This document shows, piece by piece, positions 9,996-21,045 of a stretch of DNA of 64,000 nucleotides (within the stretch, counting starts at the first letter, position 1; each line of letters begins with the position of its first letter). The DNA is taken from contig NZ_AJLL01000037.1 in NCBI RefSeq assembly GCF_000317225.1, positions 37,564-101,563 on the forward strand, in the 5' to 3' direction. The notes beneath the pieces were generated by a model. It saw nothing but the letters and a program-made list of their open reading frames with translations. It was not told the DNA's origin and made no database searches. The translations under genes and the position numbers were made by a program. Origin of the DNA: Fischerella thermalis PCC 7521 (lineage in GTDB: Bacteria; Cyanobacteriota; Cyanobacteriia; Cyanobacteriales; Nostocaceae).

Positions 9996-10021
9996 AAAAG
10001 GCGCAAAAATCTGCGCCTTTT
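9996..10021. terminator. Bidirectional intrinsic terminator between deacetylase and glutamate synthase
   Basis: Perfect stem AAAAGGCGCA / TGCGCCTTTT with a 6-nt loop, extended outward by TAGA/TCTA around the T-run. A-tract and T-tract flank the GC stem, so it can work on both strands, as expected between convergent genes ending at 9742 (+) and 10083 (-). Confidence 0.88.
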
Positions 10022-10082
10022 TTCTATCAATCTGAAAAAATCAAGGCAAAATGATAACGATAAGTGCCTTCTGCCTTTTGAA

Positions 10083-13000
10083 TTAAACTGGACTCAACTG
10101 CTTTTCTTGTTGAGGATTAGCTTCTGGTCCATCGGCTTCAGAAGGTGGAACTAACTGCCAGAACTTAGGCAAGAATTCTTGCCAATTTTCTAGGATCATC
10201 TTAGCCTTTGGTGATTCGGTGCGATGCAGATGAGCTGTAATCAATTCTTTGAGTTGCTTTTCACCAGCTGCTGTCATGACTCGCTGAATTGTCACAATTT
10301 CCCGGTTGACTAATTCTGGGAAGTTACCATCTTCATCCAAAAAGTAAGCCAGACCGCCAGTCATACCAGCGCCTACGTTACGTCCGACTTTGCCAAGGAC
10401 AACAATTACCCCACCAGTCATATACTCGCAGCAGTGATCACCTGCTCCCTCAATCACGGCTGTACCTTTGGAGTTGCGCACAGCAAAGCGTTCTCCAGCT
10501 AAACCGTTGGCAAATAACATCCCACCAGTAGCACCGTAGAGACAGGTATTGCCAATAATTACGTTTTGTGATGAGTCGTAGTTGGCGATCGCAGGTGGTT
10601 TAATAATAATTTCACCGCCATTCATCCCCTTGCCTACGTAGTCGTTGGCTTCGCCTTCCAAGGTAAGAATCATTCCGGGTAGGTTAAAAGCACCAAAGCT
10701 TTGTCCCACACTACCTTGGAAGTTGAGGTGAATCTGTCCACCAAAGCCATCGTCGCCGTATTGAGAAGCGATCGCTCCTGCTAGGCGGGCGCCGACGGTT
10801 CTATCAGTGTTTACGACAGGTACTGTTTTTGTGACAACAGTATGATTACTAATCGCTGCTTGGATCTCAGGATCGGCAAGTAATTGATCATCTAAAACCA
10901 CACCATTGCTGTGGACTTCTTCATGCACCAACCAGCTACGGTCTGTTTTAGTATCTGGTAGCTGTAATAAGCAGTCCAGGTTCAATGCTTGGGTTTTGGT
11001 CAGATGCACATCTCGCCGTGCTTTCAATAGATCAGCACGTCCAACTATATCTAACAGTGAACGATAACCAAGCCTTGCCAGCAAGCTCCGTACTTCTTCA
11101 GCAATAAAGTAGAAGAAGTTGACTACGTGTTCTGGCATACCCGTAAATCGCTTGCGTAGTTCTTCTCTCTGGGAGGCGACACCCACAGGGCAATTATTGG
11201 TATGACAAATACGGGCCATAATACAGCCTTCGGCAATCATGGCGATGGAACCGAAGCCAAATTCTTCTGCTCCCATCAACGCAGCCATGATGATATCCCA
11301 GCCACTCTTGATCCCACCGTCTACACGCAGAATCACGCGATCGCGCAAGCTATTTTCCATCAGCACACGATGCACTTCTGTTAAACCGAGTTCCCACGGA
11401 GAACCCGCGTGTTTAATAGAACTCAGTGGGGATGCACCTGTACCACCATCGTGACCGGAAACCTGAATAATATCAGCGTTGGCTTTCGCTACACCAGCGG
11501 CGATCGTGCCGATCCCGATTTCTGCAACTAGTTTCACCGATACTTGGGCTTTGGGGTTGATTTGGTGCAAATCAAAAATTAGCTGCGCTAGGTCTTCAAT
11601 CGAATAAATATCATGGTGTGGTGGTGGTGAAATCAGGGTGACACCAGGCTTCGAGCGCCGCAGCATAGCAATGTAGGGGCTGACTTTTTTCCCTGGTAGT
11701 TGTCCGCCTTCCCCTGGTTTTGCGCCTTGGGCGATTTTGATTTCAATTTGTTTAGCGCTCATCAGGTACTCTGGTGTGACACCAAAGCGTCCCGATGCTA
11801 CTTGCTTGATGGCGCTGGAAGCGGTATCACCGTTGCGTAATCCTTTGAGGTGAGCGAGGGTGGGCGAATGACCAGAAGCGTCTACATCATCCAAGACTGT
11901 GAACCGGACTGGATCTTCACCGCCTTCTCCAGAATTAGATTTACCACCGATCCGATTCATGGCGATCGCTAAAGTTTCGTGGGCTTCCCGCGACAACGCC
12001 CCTAAGGACATACCACCAGTACAAAAGCGCTTGACAATTTCGCTGACTGGCTCTACTTCTTCTATGGGAATGGGAGGGCGATCGCTTTGGAAATCTAGCA
12101 AGTCTCGTAGTGCAGTTAACGGTCTTTGTTGCAGATACTTCTTATAAACTTCGTAGTGGTCGTAGTTTTTGCCATCAACAGCTTTGTGCAGTGCTTTTGC
12201 CAGTTCTGGGCTGTTCATGTGGTATTCGCCACCAGGACGATAATTGACAAAACCAAGGTTTTCTAGCTTCTTGGTCGTCAGTTCCGGGAAAGCTTTGCTG
12301 TGGAAAGACAACACTTCTTGGGCTAGGTCGCTGACACTCAAACCACCGATGCGGGAAGTTGTACCCTTGAAACCCAGTTGCAGTAGGTCGCCACCAATAC
12401 CAATCGCTTCAAAGATTTGGGCTGCTTGGTAGCTGGAGAGTAAGGAAATTCCCATCTTCGAGAGAATTTTCAGCAAACCACCTTCTACAGCTTGGCGATA
12501 GTTACTGATCGCTTGGTCTAGGGTGAGGGTAGCGATTTTACCCCGCTCCATAAATTGCTGTGTTTTGGGATCTGCCCACCAATCACGCACTGTTTCTAAG
12601 GCCATGTACGGGCAAACCGCACCAGCACCGTAGCCAATTAAACAAGCGAAATGATGAGTACTCCAGCATTGCGCTGTATCAACCACCAGGGATGCTTTCA
12701 TCCGCAGCCCCTCTTCTATCAGGTGATGGTGTACTGCACCTACTGCCAACAAGGGAGGAATGTAAGAGTATTCTGAACTGATGCCTTTGCCAGCGCGATC
12801 GCTGAGGACTAAAATCTTGGCGCCAGCACGCACCGCCTCTGTTGCTTTGATTTGCAAAGACTTGACTGCGGCTTTTAACTCTTCTGGTCCTTTGGCGATG
12901 GTAAATAGTGTGGATAACTCAGCTGTCCTAAACTCAGAATTTTTAATAGCTTGGAGTTCTGCTTCTGTCAATACTGGTGACTCTAGTTTCAACCGTCGCG

Positions 13001-14771
13001 CATATTCGGGTTTGGGGTCTAACAAATTACCCCGTTCGCCCAGTTCCACTTTTAACGACATCACCAATTTTTCCCGTAATGGGTCAATAGCGGGGTTTGT
13101 CACCTGGGCAAAACGTTGCTTGAAGTAGTCGTACAGCAGGTGGGGTTTTTCTGAGAGAACTGCTAAAGGAATATCATCGCCCATGCAGAAAGTTGGTTCT
13201 TTGCCATCTATTGCCATTGGCTGAATTACCATTTCCACATCTTCTGTGGTGTAGCCAAAGGCAATTTGATGCCGCAGCAGGGTTTGTCTGTCTATATTTG
13301 TTGGTTGATCGTTGGTGGTTGTTCGCAGTCCATTACCATTAACTGATGACCAATGACCATTGACCAAAGTTTTAAGTTCTTGCCGATGTTGCCGCAACCA
13401 TTCTCCATAGGGTTGTTTTTTCGCAATGCGCTGCTTGATGTCCCAGTTTTTCAGGACTTCATTGCTTTCTAAATCTACGGCAATCATTTGTCCTGGCCCG
13501 AGTCTGCCTTTTTCGATGATGTTGGCTTCATCTAATGACACAACTCCAGCTTCAGAAGCAACGATGATGTAGTCATCCTTGGTGATGCAATAACGCGCAG
13601 GTCTTAAACCATTACGATCCAGGGTTGCGCCTACTTTGCGACCATCGCTAAATACTAAAAGTGCTGGCCCGTCCCATGCTTCCTGTAGACCACTATAGTA
13701 TTCATAGAAATCGACAATCTCCGGGTAATCACGCAGAGATGGTTGATTTTGATAGGCTTCTGGAACCATGATCATCAAGGCTTCCAGGGGACTACGACCG
13801 GAACGAACCAGTAACTCAAAGACGTTATCTAAGGTAGCCGAGTCACTGTTGTTGATATTGACAAAGGGCTTGAGTTCCTCAATGCGATCGCCCCACACTG
13901 GATGCTCTAAACTTGCTTGTCTAGCTGTCATCCAGTTGATATTACCCAATAAGGTGTTGATTTCGCCGTTATGACCCAAAAGCCGCATCGGTTGTGCCAA
14001 TGGCCACTTAGGCATGGTGTTGGTGCTAAAGCGACGGTGATATACAGCAAAAGCACTTTGATAAGCTGAGTTTTTTAAATCGAGATAAAAATCTCCCAAA
14101 ACAGCTGAACGCACCATACCTTTGTAGACGATTGTGCGAGTAGACAGGGAGCAAATATAAAATTCTTCTGACCAGTTGTGATTGTGATTGCGGATAGCTT
14201 TAGCGATCAGGCGACGGGTAATATACAATTGCCGTTCCAGTTCGTCGCCACTTTTCTCAGCAGAGACTAAAAAAACTTGTTCTATTTGGGGTTGATTTTC
14301 TTTTGCTTGTATACCCAATAACTCTGGTTGTACTGGTACTACTCTCCAACCCAGTACAGTCAATTTTTCTTCTGCTGCTACTTGCTCAACTACCGCTTTA
14401 GCCTTTTGTGCGGCTTGGGGATTTTGTGGTAAAAATATCATCCCCACAGCAACATTATTATTACTAGGAAATTCTATTGCCCGTGTGGCAAAATCTTGTT
14501 GGAACAACTCCCAGGGAATAGCGGTCAAAATTCCTGCACCGTCACCAGAGTCTTGATCTGCACTGCAACCACCTCGGTGTTCCAGACAAGTCAAAGCTGC
14601 TAAAGCTTTTGAGACAATTTCGTGACTAGCATGATTTAAACGATGGGCAATAAAACCCACACCACAAGCATCTCTTTCTTCAACTAGCCACCTTTGTCCT
14701 TGGTAGGTATACTGCTGTGAGTTGTCCACAAATCTCATGTCCTGGTCTTGATTCACCGATTTTTTATTCAT
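10083..14771 (-). CDS. glsF: Ferredoxin-dependent glutamate synthase
   Basis: 1562 aa, a length that fits cyanobacterial Fd-GOGAT. It converts 2-oxoglutarate and glutamine to two glutamates using reduced ferredoxin, the main ammonium-assimilation step after glutamine synthetase. The N-terminus carries DACGVGF with Cys36 as the type-2 amidotransferase nucleophile, so about 35 residues should be removed as propeptide. The central and FMN domains contain [22 protein letters not shown] and [11 protein letters not shown]. The 3Fe-4S cluster motif C-x5-C-x4-C is seen as [12 protein letters not shown] (about residue 1180). The C-terminal beta-helix GXGXG-type domain is present ([25 protein letters not shown]). 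The absence of an adjacent small subunit gene (gltD) also favours the ferredoxin type. A purine-rich AGGGAT precedes the ATG. Confusion with the NADH-type gltB is the main alternative. Confidence 0.93.
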   Translation of the reverse strand: MNKKSVNQDQDMRFVDNSQQYTYQGQRWLVEERDACGVGFIAHRLNHASHEIVSKALAALTCLEHRGGCSADQDSGDGAGILTAIPWELFQQDFATRAIEFPSNNNVAVGMIFLPQNPQAAQKAKAVVEQVAAEEKLTVLGWRVVPVQPELLGIQAKENQPQIEQVFLVSAEKSGDELERQLYITRRLIAKAIRNHNHNWSEEFYICSLSTRTIVYKGMVRSAVLGDFYLDLKNSAYQSAFAVYHRRFSTNTMPKWPLAQPMRLLGHNGEINTLLGNINWMTARQASLEHPVWGDRIEELKPFVNINNSDSATLDNVFELLVRSGRSPLEALMIMVPEAYQNQPSLRDYPEIVDFYEYYSGLQEAWDGPALLVFSDGRKVGATLDRNGLRPARYCITKDDYIIVASEAGVVSLDEANIIEKGRLGPGQMIAVDLESNEVLKNWDIKQRIAKKQPYGEWLRQHRQELKTLVNGHWSSVNGNGLRTTTNDQPTNIDRQTLLRHQIAFGYTTEDVEMVIQPMAIDGKEPTFCMGDDIPLAVLSEKPHLLYDYFKQRFAQVTNPAIDPLREKLVMSLKVELGERGNLLDPKPEYARRLKLESPVLTEAELQAIKNSEFRTAELSTLFTIAKGPEELKAAVKSLQIKATEAVRAGAKILVLSDRAGKGISSEYSYIPPLLAVGAVHHHLIEEGLRMKASLVVDTAQCWSTHHFACLIGYGAGAVCPYMALETVRDWWADPKTQQFMERGKIATLTLDQAISNYRQAVEGGLLKILSKMGISLLSSYQAAQIFEAIGIGGDLLQLGFKGTTSRIGGLSVSDLAQEVLSFHSKAFPELTTKKLENLGFVNYRPGGEYHMNSPELAKALHKAVDGKNYDHYEVYKKYLQQRPLTALRDLLDFQSDRPPIPIEEVEPVSEIVKRFCTGGMSLGALSREAHETLAIAMNRIGGKSNSGEGGEDPVRFTVLDDVDASGHSPTLAHLKGLRNGDTASSAIKQVASGRFGVTPEYLMSAKQIEIKIAQGAKPGEGGQLPGKKVSPYIAMLRRSKPGVTLISPPPHHDIYSIEDLAQLIFDLHQINPKAQVSVKLVAEIGIGTIAAGVAKANADIIQVSGHDGGTGASPLSSIKHAGSPWELGLTEVHRVLMENSLRDRVILRVDGGIKSGWDIIMAALMGAEEFGFGSIAMIAEGCIMARICHTNNCPVGVASQREELRKRFTGMPEHVVNFFYFIAEEVRSLLARLGYRSLLDIVGRADLLKARRDVHLTKTQALNLDCLLQLPDTKTDRSWLVHEEVHSNGVVLDDQLLADPEIQAAISNHTVVTKTVPVVNTDRTVGARLAGAIASQYGDDGFGGQIHLNFQGSVGQSFGAFNLPGMILTLEGEANDYVGKGMNGGEIIIKPPAIANYDSSQNVIIGNTCLYGATGGMLFANGLAGERFAVRNSKGTAVIEGAGDHCCEYMTGGVIVVLGKVGRNVGAGMTGGLAYFLDEDGNFPELVNREIVTIQRVMTAAGEKQLKELITAHLHRTESPKAKMILENWQEFLPKFWQLVPPSEADGPEANPQQEKQLSPV

Positions 14772-15540
14772 AGATTATCCCTGTCATCCTCATGCCGATA
14801 TGAATTAACAATTGGGTCTTTGCTAGTGAGAAAAATTATCTAAATGGACAGATGAAGAAATTCACAAAAACCGAAATTTAAGGAAAAAAAATTTTAACTT
14901 CGGGCTGATATTTGCTAGACCCGTGTTAAAATCTTTGCGTCGTTTCTTATGGGTTTTTGCTGAGTCAAGCAAAGGAAGTTTGCTTACCCAGTATTATATT
15001 TATTTCGTGAAGCTACGCACTCCTCAATGCCCTTTATTTTCCAATAAAATTCACTACTTTTGTGTAGCCTTTTTCGGCTTAACTGAAAAAATCAAATTCT
15101 TGAGTTGTCTATATTTTGAGACACAAATGATCCTGATTCAGCAACAAAATCAGCGTATTACACTATATACCCATTTGGCAATTCCTAAATATTTCTGGAG
15201 TAACTCTCTAGATTTTTACTGACCACCCTTTGTCACCTGTATTGCTGCTAGCTAAACCTCACTTAAGTAGCAAGTAATTTAGTGAGGATGGTCCACTTAG
15301 AGCGAGCTCAAAAGCTTTTGACTGCTGTCATATACTTATTTAGCGCTAGTTGTGATTTAGCGCACTTAGAATCGCAGTCTTCATAGTGGCAGAGTTGCTT
15401 GTTGCTTTAACAAGAGACAAAAAGCCCATATATACATTATCACGTTCGTGTTCCAAACTCACGTCATGATTTTTTGATAATTGCAAAAGTTTGTTTAGTT
15501 TGTGTGTGAATTGATTGTTTTCAAAAATACCTAATCATAT
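14772..15540. other. Divergent intergenic region upstream of glutamate synthase and the glycosidase gene
   Basis: 769 bp between divergently transcribed genes, so it must hold both promoters. A 99-codon plus-strand frame (14923-15222) has an unnatural composition and no ribosome site and is not called. I did not find a clear GTA-N8-TAC NtcA site by eye; nitrogen control would be expected for glutamate synthase but is not demonstrated. Confidence 0.5.
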
Positions 15541-17652
15541 ATGGTAAAAACATCGAATTTTAGGCAACGCGACCGCAGTTATATTGTAATTGGTAACATC
15601 AGCCAGCTTGTCAAGTTTTTGGCATCACCAATGGTTTTATCTGTACTGTACTTAACAGCACTTGGCGATAGTGCGATCGCCTATAGTAGTGTTCCTCAGA
15701 AGTTAATCACTTCCGAAAAACAAACCAAGACAAAAATTACCCAATCGCCAAATGTAACTCAACCCAAACCGACATTTTTTACCCCAAAACCACCTGCACC
15801 TCCTTTGCGAGGGGTAATATACTATGGTAATCAAATTTCTCTCAATGGTCGAATCTTGACAGGGGCGTGGTTACAAAGACGTCTGAAAGCTGGTCAATTG
15901 ACAACTCACATCAGCGATGCAGCAATTAGGCAATTTATCGGCGTAGATTTATTAAACAGCAACATTGCTACTAAGCAACCAATCCAGTGGTATTCATCTG
16001 CGACTAAACCACCGATTTTAGTTAGCACATTGGCAGGAGGGTATCGCTACTTGGATATGACCAATTTTGCCAAAACATCTGGATGGCAAATGCAAGTGCA
16101 GGGTAACACCTTAGTCATATCCACACCCAACACCAAAATCACAGATATTACTCAAAGCAAAGAATCTTCAATAGAACGCATCACCGTCAATTTAGATCGT
16201 CCTACTCCTTGGCAAGTTAACCAAGAACCACCAGTTAAGCAAAATCAACCTTTAAGCGACGATCCAAATAACCCAGTTCCCAAACCAGCTGTTCCCACCA
16301 CAAGAGATTGGACAATAACCTTAAATGGCATTGCCGATCCAGTTTTAATCCAACGTTACACCCCTCCACCACCCCCTCCGGTAGAAAAAATTCCCACTCC
16401 TGGGCCATTTCCAGAAAATCTACTAAAACAATTATTGCCACCAAATGAGAATCAACAAAACACTCCTCCACCTCCCCCGCCATTAATCAAGCAAGTACAG
16501 GTAGTTAATAACCAAACAATTATTCGTCTAGAAGTTCCCATTGGGTTAGCTCCCTTAGTTAGCACTGTACCCAATCCTAACCGTCTGCTCATCGATATTC
16601 GCCCTGATCCATTACTACCACGAGCAATTACTTGGGCTACGGGATTAAACTGGCGTCAGCAGTATATCAATCTAGGTCAAGAACGCTTTCCAGTCGTGTG
16701 GTTAGAAATCAATCCGCGTACCGTCGGCTTAAAAATCAAACCAATTTTAACCAACTCCAATACTCTGGAGGGAACTGCTCCCCTCTTGCAGACAGCACAA
16801 CAACAATTGGCAGTCGCAGCCATTAACGGTGGTTATTTTAACCGCAATAATCGCTTACCTTTGGGGGCAATTCGTCGGGATGGTCAATGGTTGTCAAGTC
16901 CAATTTTGAACCGAGGTGCGATCGCTTGGAATGATTCTGGACAATTTTACATGGATCGTCTGGCTCTCTTAGAAAATTTAATCACTCCTAACAACCAAAA
17001 ATTGCCGATCTTAACCCTCAATAGTGGTTATGTTCAAAGTGGCATAGCTCGTTATACTCCTGCATGGGGAGCGAACTATTCTCCCTTGACTGACAACGAA
17101 ATTATCCTAACCGTGCAGAAAAATCAAATAATTAATCAGTTACCAGCAGGTAAGGTTGGTCAAAGTACCTTTCCAATTCCTGGGGATGGATATTTGCTCA
17201 CCTTACGCGGCAGTGGTACAAATATTGCTTCAATGTTACCTGTTGGTTCTTCAGTTCGCATCGAAAGTTCCACCAATCCTGCTGAATTTAGCAATTACCC
17301 CCATATTTTAGGAGCAGGCCCCCTGCTACTACAAAATCGTCAAATTGTCCTTGATGCCAAAGGCGAACAATTCAGTAATGCCTTTATTGTCCAAAAAGCA
17401 GTCCGTAGTGCTATTTGTAAAACTACAACAGGCAACCTCATGTTCGCTGCTGTTCACAATCGTGTTGGTGGTGCTGGCCCTACCTTAGCAGAACACGCGC
17501 AACTAATGCAGCAAATGGGATGTGTAGATGCGTTGAATCTCGACGGTGGTAGTTCTACCAGTCTTTACTTGGGAGGGCAACTTCTAGATCGTTTCCCCAA
17601 TACCGCAGCTCGTGTTCATAATGGCATAGGAATTTTCTTGCAACCACGCTGA
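15541..17652 (+). CDS. Secreted phosphodiester glycosidase (NAGPA-type) family protein with proline-rich linkers
   Basis: 703 aa, ATG start. A long basic n-region, a hydrophobic core at about residues 25-42 and AIA form a probable signal peptide. Residues about 80-280 contain a domain around GVIYYGNQISLNGR and DWTITLNG, possibly binding cell-wall glycan. Two proline-rich linkers follow (YTPPPPPPVEK and NTPPPPPPL). The C-terminal third matches the phosphodiester glycosidase / NAGPA fold: AAINGGYFNRNNRLP, LNSGYV, GAGPLLL, and the signature NLDGGSSTSLYLGG at about residue 666. Family enzymes hydrolyse GlcNAc-1-phosphodiester links; the cyanobacterial substrate is unknown. The gene is divergent from glsF and followed by a hairpin at 17762. 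Confidence 0.82.
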   Translation: MVKTSNFRQRDRSYIVIGNISQLVKFLASPMVLSVLYLTALGDSAIAYSSVPQKLITSEKQTKTKITQSPNVTQPKPTFFTPKPPAPPLRGVIYYGNQISLNGRILTGAWLQRRLKAGQLTTHISDAAIRQFIGVDLLNSNIATKQPIQWYSSATKPPILVSTLAGGYRYLDMTNFAKTSGWQMQVQGNTLVISTPNTKITDITQSKESSIERITVNLDRPTPWQVNQEPPVKQNQPLSDDPNNPVPKPAVPTTRDWTITLNGIADPVLIQRYTPPPPPPVEKIPTPGPFPENLLKQLLPPNENQQNTPPPPPPLIKQVQVVNNQTIIRLEVPIGLAPLVSTVPNPNRLLIDIRPDPLLPRAITWATGLNWRQQYINLGQERFPVVWLEINPRTVGLKIKPILTNSNTLEGTAPLLQTAQQQLAVAAINGGYFNRNNRLPLGAIRRDGQWLSSPILNRGAIAWNDSGQFYMDRLALLENLITPNNQKLPILTLNSGYVQSGIARYTPAWGANYSPLTDNEIILTVQKNQIINQLPAGKVGQSTFPIPGDGYLLTLRGSGTNIASMLPVGSSVRIESSTNPAEFSNYPHILGAGPLLLQNRQIVLDAKGEQFSNAFIVQKAVRSAICKTTTGNLMFAAVHNRVGGAGPTLAEHAQLMQQMGCVDALNLDGGSSTSLYLGGQLLDRFPNTAARVHNGIGIFLQPR

Positions 17653-17761
17653 AGAAGATGGGGAGGTGGGGAGTCTAACAGGTGTAGGTACTTTACCACA
17701 GTGGCGAGGCTTGAGAGGCTTCGAGGTCATCAGTGAGAATCAACCAATTTTTAAAATAAAA

Positions 17762-17800
17762 TCGCCTTTTCTAACATCATCTCATTAATAGTAAAGGCGA
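17762..17800 (+). terminator. Hairpin after the glycosidase gene, just before the next small gene
   Basis: Arms TCGCCTTT (17762-17769) and AAAGGCGA (17793-17800), loop 23 nt, followed by CATTTTAGG. It may terminate upstream transcription or attenuate the small gene that starts 20 nt later. Loop size and a short T-run keep confidence moderate. Confidence 0.5.
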
Positions 17801-17819
17801 CATTTTAGGATTTCTGATT

Positions 17820-18011
17820 ATGCTTATAGCTCTAATTGTCGCTTGGTTAATATTTACAATCCTAGTTAAAGTAGTCAAAACAACCGTGAAAACAGCTTTC
17901 TTAATTGCTGCAATCATTGTTTTACTACAGGTTGGTTATGGTATTGGACCTCAACAAATGTGGAATTATATAGTGCAATTACCCCAGAAGTTACCACAGT
18001 TGGGTAGGTAG
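17820..18011 (+). CDS. Small single- or double-pass membrane protein, conserved hypothetical
   Basis: 63 aa. Residues 2-38 are hydrophobic with a basic break (VVKTTVKT) in the middle, giving one long or two short membrane helices, then an amphipathic tail (GYGIGPQQMWNYIVQLPQ). An AGGA lies about 11 nt upstream of the ATG. Composition and codon use look coding, and I recall similar short proteins in cyanobacteria, but no function is known to me. Repeat DNA begins right at the stop codon. Confidence 0.7.
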   Translation: MLIALIVAWLIFTILVKVVKTTVKTAFLIAAIIVLLQVGYGIGPQQMWNYIVQLPQKLPQLGR

Positions 18012-18165
18012 TGGGGAGGTGGGGGATTCGGCGCCCCCACTCCCCCAAGGGAGTGGGGATTAGGGGCAGAGTAGGGAGTGTCAGAAGTAAACCACTAACC
18101 AATGTAGAGACGTGCCATGGCAGGTCTGGTACAACAACCAACAATCAACAATCAACAACCAACCA
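18012..18165. repeat. Composite intergenic repeat, copy 2, with a GC hairpin
   Basis: Order of modules: GGGGAGGTGGGG, a 10-bp hairpin CCCCACTCCC / GGGAGTGGGG (18035-18044 and 18049-18058, 4-nt loop) that could terminate the flanking convergent genes, GGGAGTGTCAGAAGT, ACCACTAACC, a degenerate TGTAGAGACGTGCCATGG palindrome at 18103-18133, then CAACAATCAACAATCAAC. The arrangement copies that of 1250-1455 and 53024-53344. Confidence 0.82.
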
Positions 18166-18663
18166 CTATTTATTTAGTGAAGCTGAGATTTTCGCCAACA
18201 TATCTTGAACATTTTCAGGTAGTTGACGCATGACCTTACCTCTTTCTCGGTCTACAGCTACTAGTGTAACTTTGCCTGTAACGTACAATTGTTGCCTATC
18301 TGGAGATTCAATTACATAATCCCAATTGATGCGGACGCTGGTGACTTCAGTCATGCGTGTTTTTACCACTGCTACCATACCCAATTGAATCGAACGGTGG
18401 TAACGTAGCGAAAGTTCTACTACCGGTAAGTCGCAACCTAAAGCAACTAAATCCGCATATTCTACTCCTATGGAACGCAGGCATTCTACCCGCGCTTCTT
18501 CCATCCACGCAATATAAGTTCCATGCCAAACCACGCCTAAATAATCGGTGTGATGAGGTTGCACTCTGACTGGGTACTCAAACCAATACTCCAGTGTCTG
18601 ACTCGTGGGACTGTCTATAGCAGTTGTAGGTAGTTCGGATAAGTTTGTTTTTTCTTCAGACAT
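18166..18663 (-). CDS. Acyl-CoA thioesterase, 4HBT / YbgC-like hotdog fold
   Basis: 165 aa. After about 30 variable residues the hotdog domain starts with VRVQPHHTDYLGVVWHGTY, where Asp follows HHT in the place of the 4-hydroxybenzoyl-CoA thioesterase catalytic Asp, and continues with AWMEEARVECLRSIG, a typical long helix. LRYHRSIQLG and VTGKVTLVAVD complete the beta-sheet. It should hydrolyse an acyl- or aroyl-CoA. Cyanobacteria need a DHNA-CoA thioesterase for phylloquinone synthesis and that enzyme belongs to this superfamily, but the motif here is nearer to general YbgC/FadM-type proteins, so no symbol is given. It converges with the small membrane gene. Confidence 0.82.
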   Translation of the reverse strand: MSEEKTNLSELPTTAIDSPTSQTLEYWFEYPVRVQPHHTDYLGVVWHGTYIAWMEEARVECLRSIGVEYADLVALGCDLPVVELSLRYHRSIQLGMVAVVKTRMTEVTSVRINWDYVIESPDRQQLYVTGKVTLVAVDRERGKVMRQLPENVQDMLAKISASLNK

Positions 18664-18783
18664 CTTAAATTTTCTTAGGAATTCTCAGAGATTTTCCAAA
18701 TTTTGAAATAGCATAAACAATAGTTGTTTTATACAACTATTTTCCTTTAGCAAACAGCAAAACAAAATAGGTAGGGTTTTTGT

Positions 18784-20898
18784 ATGCACCCTCCGCAACT
18801 ATATTCAAAAATTGTTACTGCCACAGTGGTATTTACTCTGGGATCAGGGATGGTCTTTTCTCAAACTACTCTGGTAACAGCAAATACAATTATACAAAAT
18901 AGATATACTGAAATAACCCAAAGTTTTATCAAAAACACTAGTCGTTCTGAGCAGATTAAGCAACTTAATCAAGAGGCAATGCGACTATCGAGACAAAATC
19001 GTTTTCAAGATGCATCGCCAAAACTAGAAACAGCTTTAGCTATCAGCAGAGATATTCAGGAACGTCCACTAGAAGCAGCAACTTTTAATAATATTGGCAG
19101 AGTTTACCAACAACAAGGTAAATTTCCCCAAGCATTTAATTCTTATCTACAAGCTTTAGCCATCAATAAAGAGCTTAGTATCAATGAAAAGACGCCTGGG
19201 CAGGCCCACATTGCCTTAGGCAAAACTTATAGTAATTTAGGATACTTATCAGAGCTTCAGAATCAACCAGAACTGGCTATTTTCTTTTATAAGCATTGTG
19301 TCAATAATCGCGAAAAAGTCCGTCTTAATCCAGCAGCTTTTACTGGTGAGCAACTAGACGCTTATAATCTCACTGTGACTCAAACATACTACGCTTTGGG
19401 TGAAGAGTTACTAAAAAGCGATCGCACCACAGAAGGACAGCGGATTCTGGATTTAATCAAAGTCGAAGAACTAGAAGAATATCTCCAAAACGTTCAAGGT
19501 AATCAACTCACCGCTAAGGGAATTGAGATCACACCCCCAGAAAAACCAATTAAACAAAAATTAGATCAAAGCTTAGATAGTGCAGTTGTCCTGGGCAAAG
19601 AATTGACGAAATTACGACAGATTCCTCCGGAAAAGCGATCGCTACAGCAAAAACAACGCATCCAACAAATCGCAGAAAATCAGCAGAAAATTCTGGATGA
19701 ATTCAATAATTTTATCAATCGTCCAGATGTCAAAGCACAATTAGAACAAATTAGCCGCACAGCTAGGCGGCAAAATTTGGATTTGGAAAGTCTTAATGCA
19801 ATTCGTGATAACTTAGCCCGACTACCTGAAAAATCTGTAATTTTATATCCTCTGGTTTTAGAAAATAGTTTGGAATTGGTATTAGTAACCCCTGATTCTC
19901 CACCAATTCATCGTACAGTCGCCGTTAAAAAAGAAAACCTCCACCAAACAATTCTGAATTTTCGTAAAGCCTTAGAAAACCCTAGTTTAGATGTAAAAAA
20001 ACCTGCACGCCAGTTGTATGATTGGCTGATCAAACCAATAGAAAAAGACCTGACCCAAGCAGCTACCCAAACTATAGTTTATGCACCAGATGGGCAGTTA
20101 CGTTACATCCCTTTAGCCGCTTTATTTGATGGCAAACAATGGTTAGTGCAGCGCTATAGTATCAACCATATCACCGCAGCAAGTTTGACAAACTTTAACA
20201 CTCCACCTTCATCAGACTTACGCATTTTGGCAGCAGCCTTTACTAAAGGCAGTTATACAGTAGAAGTGGCTAATCGGAAAGAAATTTTTTCGGGATTACC
20301 TTTTGCAGCCAAAGAAGTGGAAAATTTAGCTACCATCGTTCCAGGCACAAAGAAAATCTTAGATAATGCCTTTAACCCACAAACGACTGTGCCACAAATG
20401 GATGATTTTACAATTGTCCATATGGCAACCCATGCAGCATTTGTTGTCGGCAAACCAGAAGATTCTTTTATTTTATTTGGCAACGGTGAGCGAGTTACCC
20501 TCAAAGATATTGCCACTTGGTCACTGCCTCGAGTAGATTTAGTAGTGTTGAGTGCTTGCGAGACAGGATTAGGAGGCAAACTAGGTAACGGTGAAGAAAT
20601 TTTAGGTTTTGGCTATCAGATGCAAAAAACTGGTGCGAGATCAGCCATTGCTTCGCTGTGGGCTGTAGATGATGGCGGTACGCAGGCGTTGATGAGTGTT
20701 TTTTATGCCCTACTGCCTTCAGGAAAATTAACAAAAGCTGAAGTCTTACGACAAGCACAAATAGCTTTGATTACTGGGAGTTCGTCTCAGTTGGGTCAGC
20801 AGCAAGACCGGATTGACAGTATACCAAAGTCAACTGTAGTCAGTCTCAGCCATCCCTACTATTGGGCGCCTTTCATTTTGATTGGGAACGGATTGTAA
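18784..20898 (+). CDS. Exported TPR-CHAT domain protein
   Basis: 704 aa, ATG start. Residues about 8-35 (ATVVFTLGSGMVFSQ) look like a signal peptide. Residues about 55-175 form tetratricopeptide-like repeats (EAATFNNIGRVYQQQGKFP, AHIALGKTYSNLGYL). A charged, coiled region follows, and the C-terminal about 270 residues are a CHAT caspase-like domain: VIYAPDGQLRYIPLAALFDG-type core (seen as YAPDGQLRYIPLAALFDG), HMATHAAF with the catalytic His at about 548, and LSACETGLGG with the catalytic Cys at about 591. Both catalytic residues are present, so peptidase activity is possible. CHAT-TPR proteins are common in filamentous cyanobacteria; targets are unknown. It is divergent from the thioesterase. 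Confidence 0.88.
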   Translation: MHPPQLYSKIVTATVVFTLGSGMVFSQTTLVTANTIIQNRYTEITQSFIKNTSRSEQIKQLNQEAMRLSRQNRFQDASPKLETALAISRDIQERPLEAATFNNIGRVYQQQGKFPQAFNSYLQALAINKELSINEKTPGQAHIALGKTYSNLGYLSELQNQPELAIFFYKHCVNNREKVRLNPAAFTGEQLDAYNLTVTQTYYALGEELLKSDRTTEGQRILDLIKVEELEEYLQNVQGNQLTAKGIEITPPEKPIKQKLDQSLDSAVVLGKELTKLRQIPPEKRSLQQKQRIQQIAENQQKILDEFNNFINRPDVKAQLEQISRTARRQNLDLESLNAIRDNLARLPEKSVILYPLVLENSLELVLVTPDSPPIHRTVAVKKENLHQTILNFRKALENPSLDVKKPARQLYDWLIKPIEKDLTQAATQTIVYAPDGQLRYIPLAALFDGKQWLVQRYSINHITAASLTNFNTPPSSDLRILAAAFTKGSYTVEVANRKEIFSGLPFAAKEVENLATIVPGTKKILDNAFNPQTTVPQMDDFTIVHMATHAAFVVGKPEDSFILFGNGERVTLKDIATWSLPRVDLVVLSACETGLGGKLGNGEEILGFGYQMQKTGARSAIASLWAVDDGGTQALMSVFYALLPSGKLTKAEVLRQAQIALITGSSSQLGQQQDRIDSIPKSTVVSLSHPYYWAPFILIGNGL

Positions 20899-21045
20899 TA
20901 GTTGGGATTAGGTCGATAGCCAATCGTCAATAGTTTGTAGACTGTTGACTTGGGCTATAGACTTTAAACTAACTCCCACTTCCCAATGTGTCATCTTTGT
21001 TGGTCGCGCCTTTGTCCGTACTACCTGAGCGGTTACAGTTGCAAA

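Noticed and set aside
14923..15222. 99-codon plus-strand frame between glutamate synthase and the glycosidase gene
   Set aside because: No ribosome site, unnatural residue mix rich in Phe, Tyr and Lys from AT-rich DNA, and no family resemblance; treated as non-coding.
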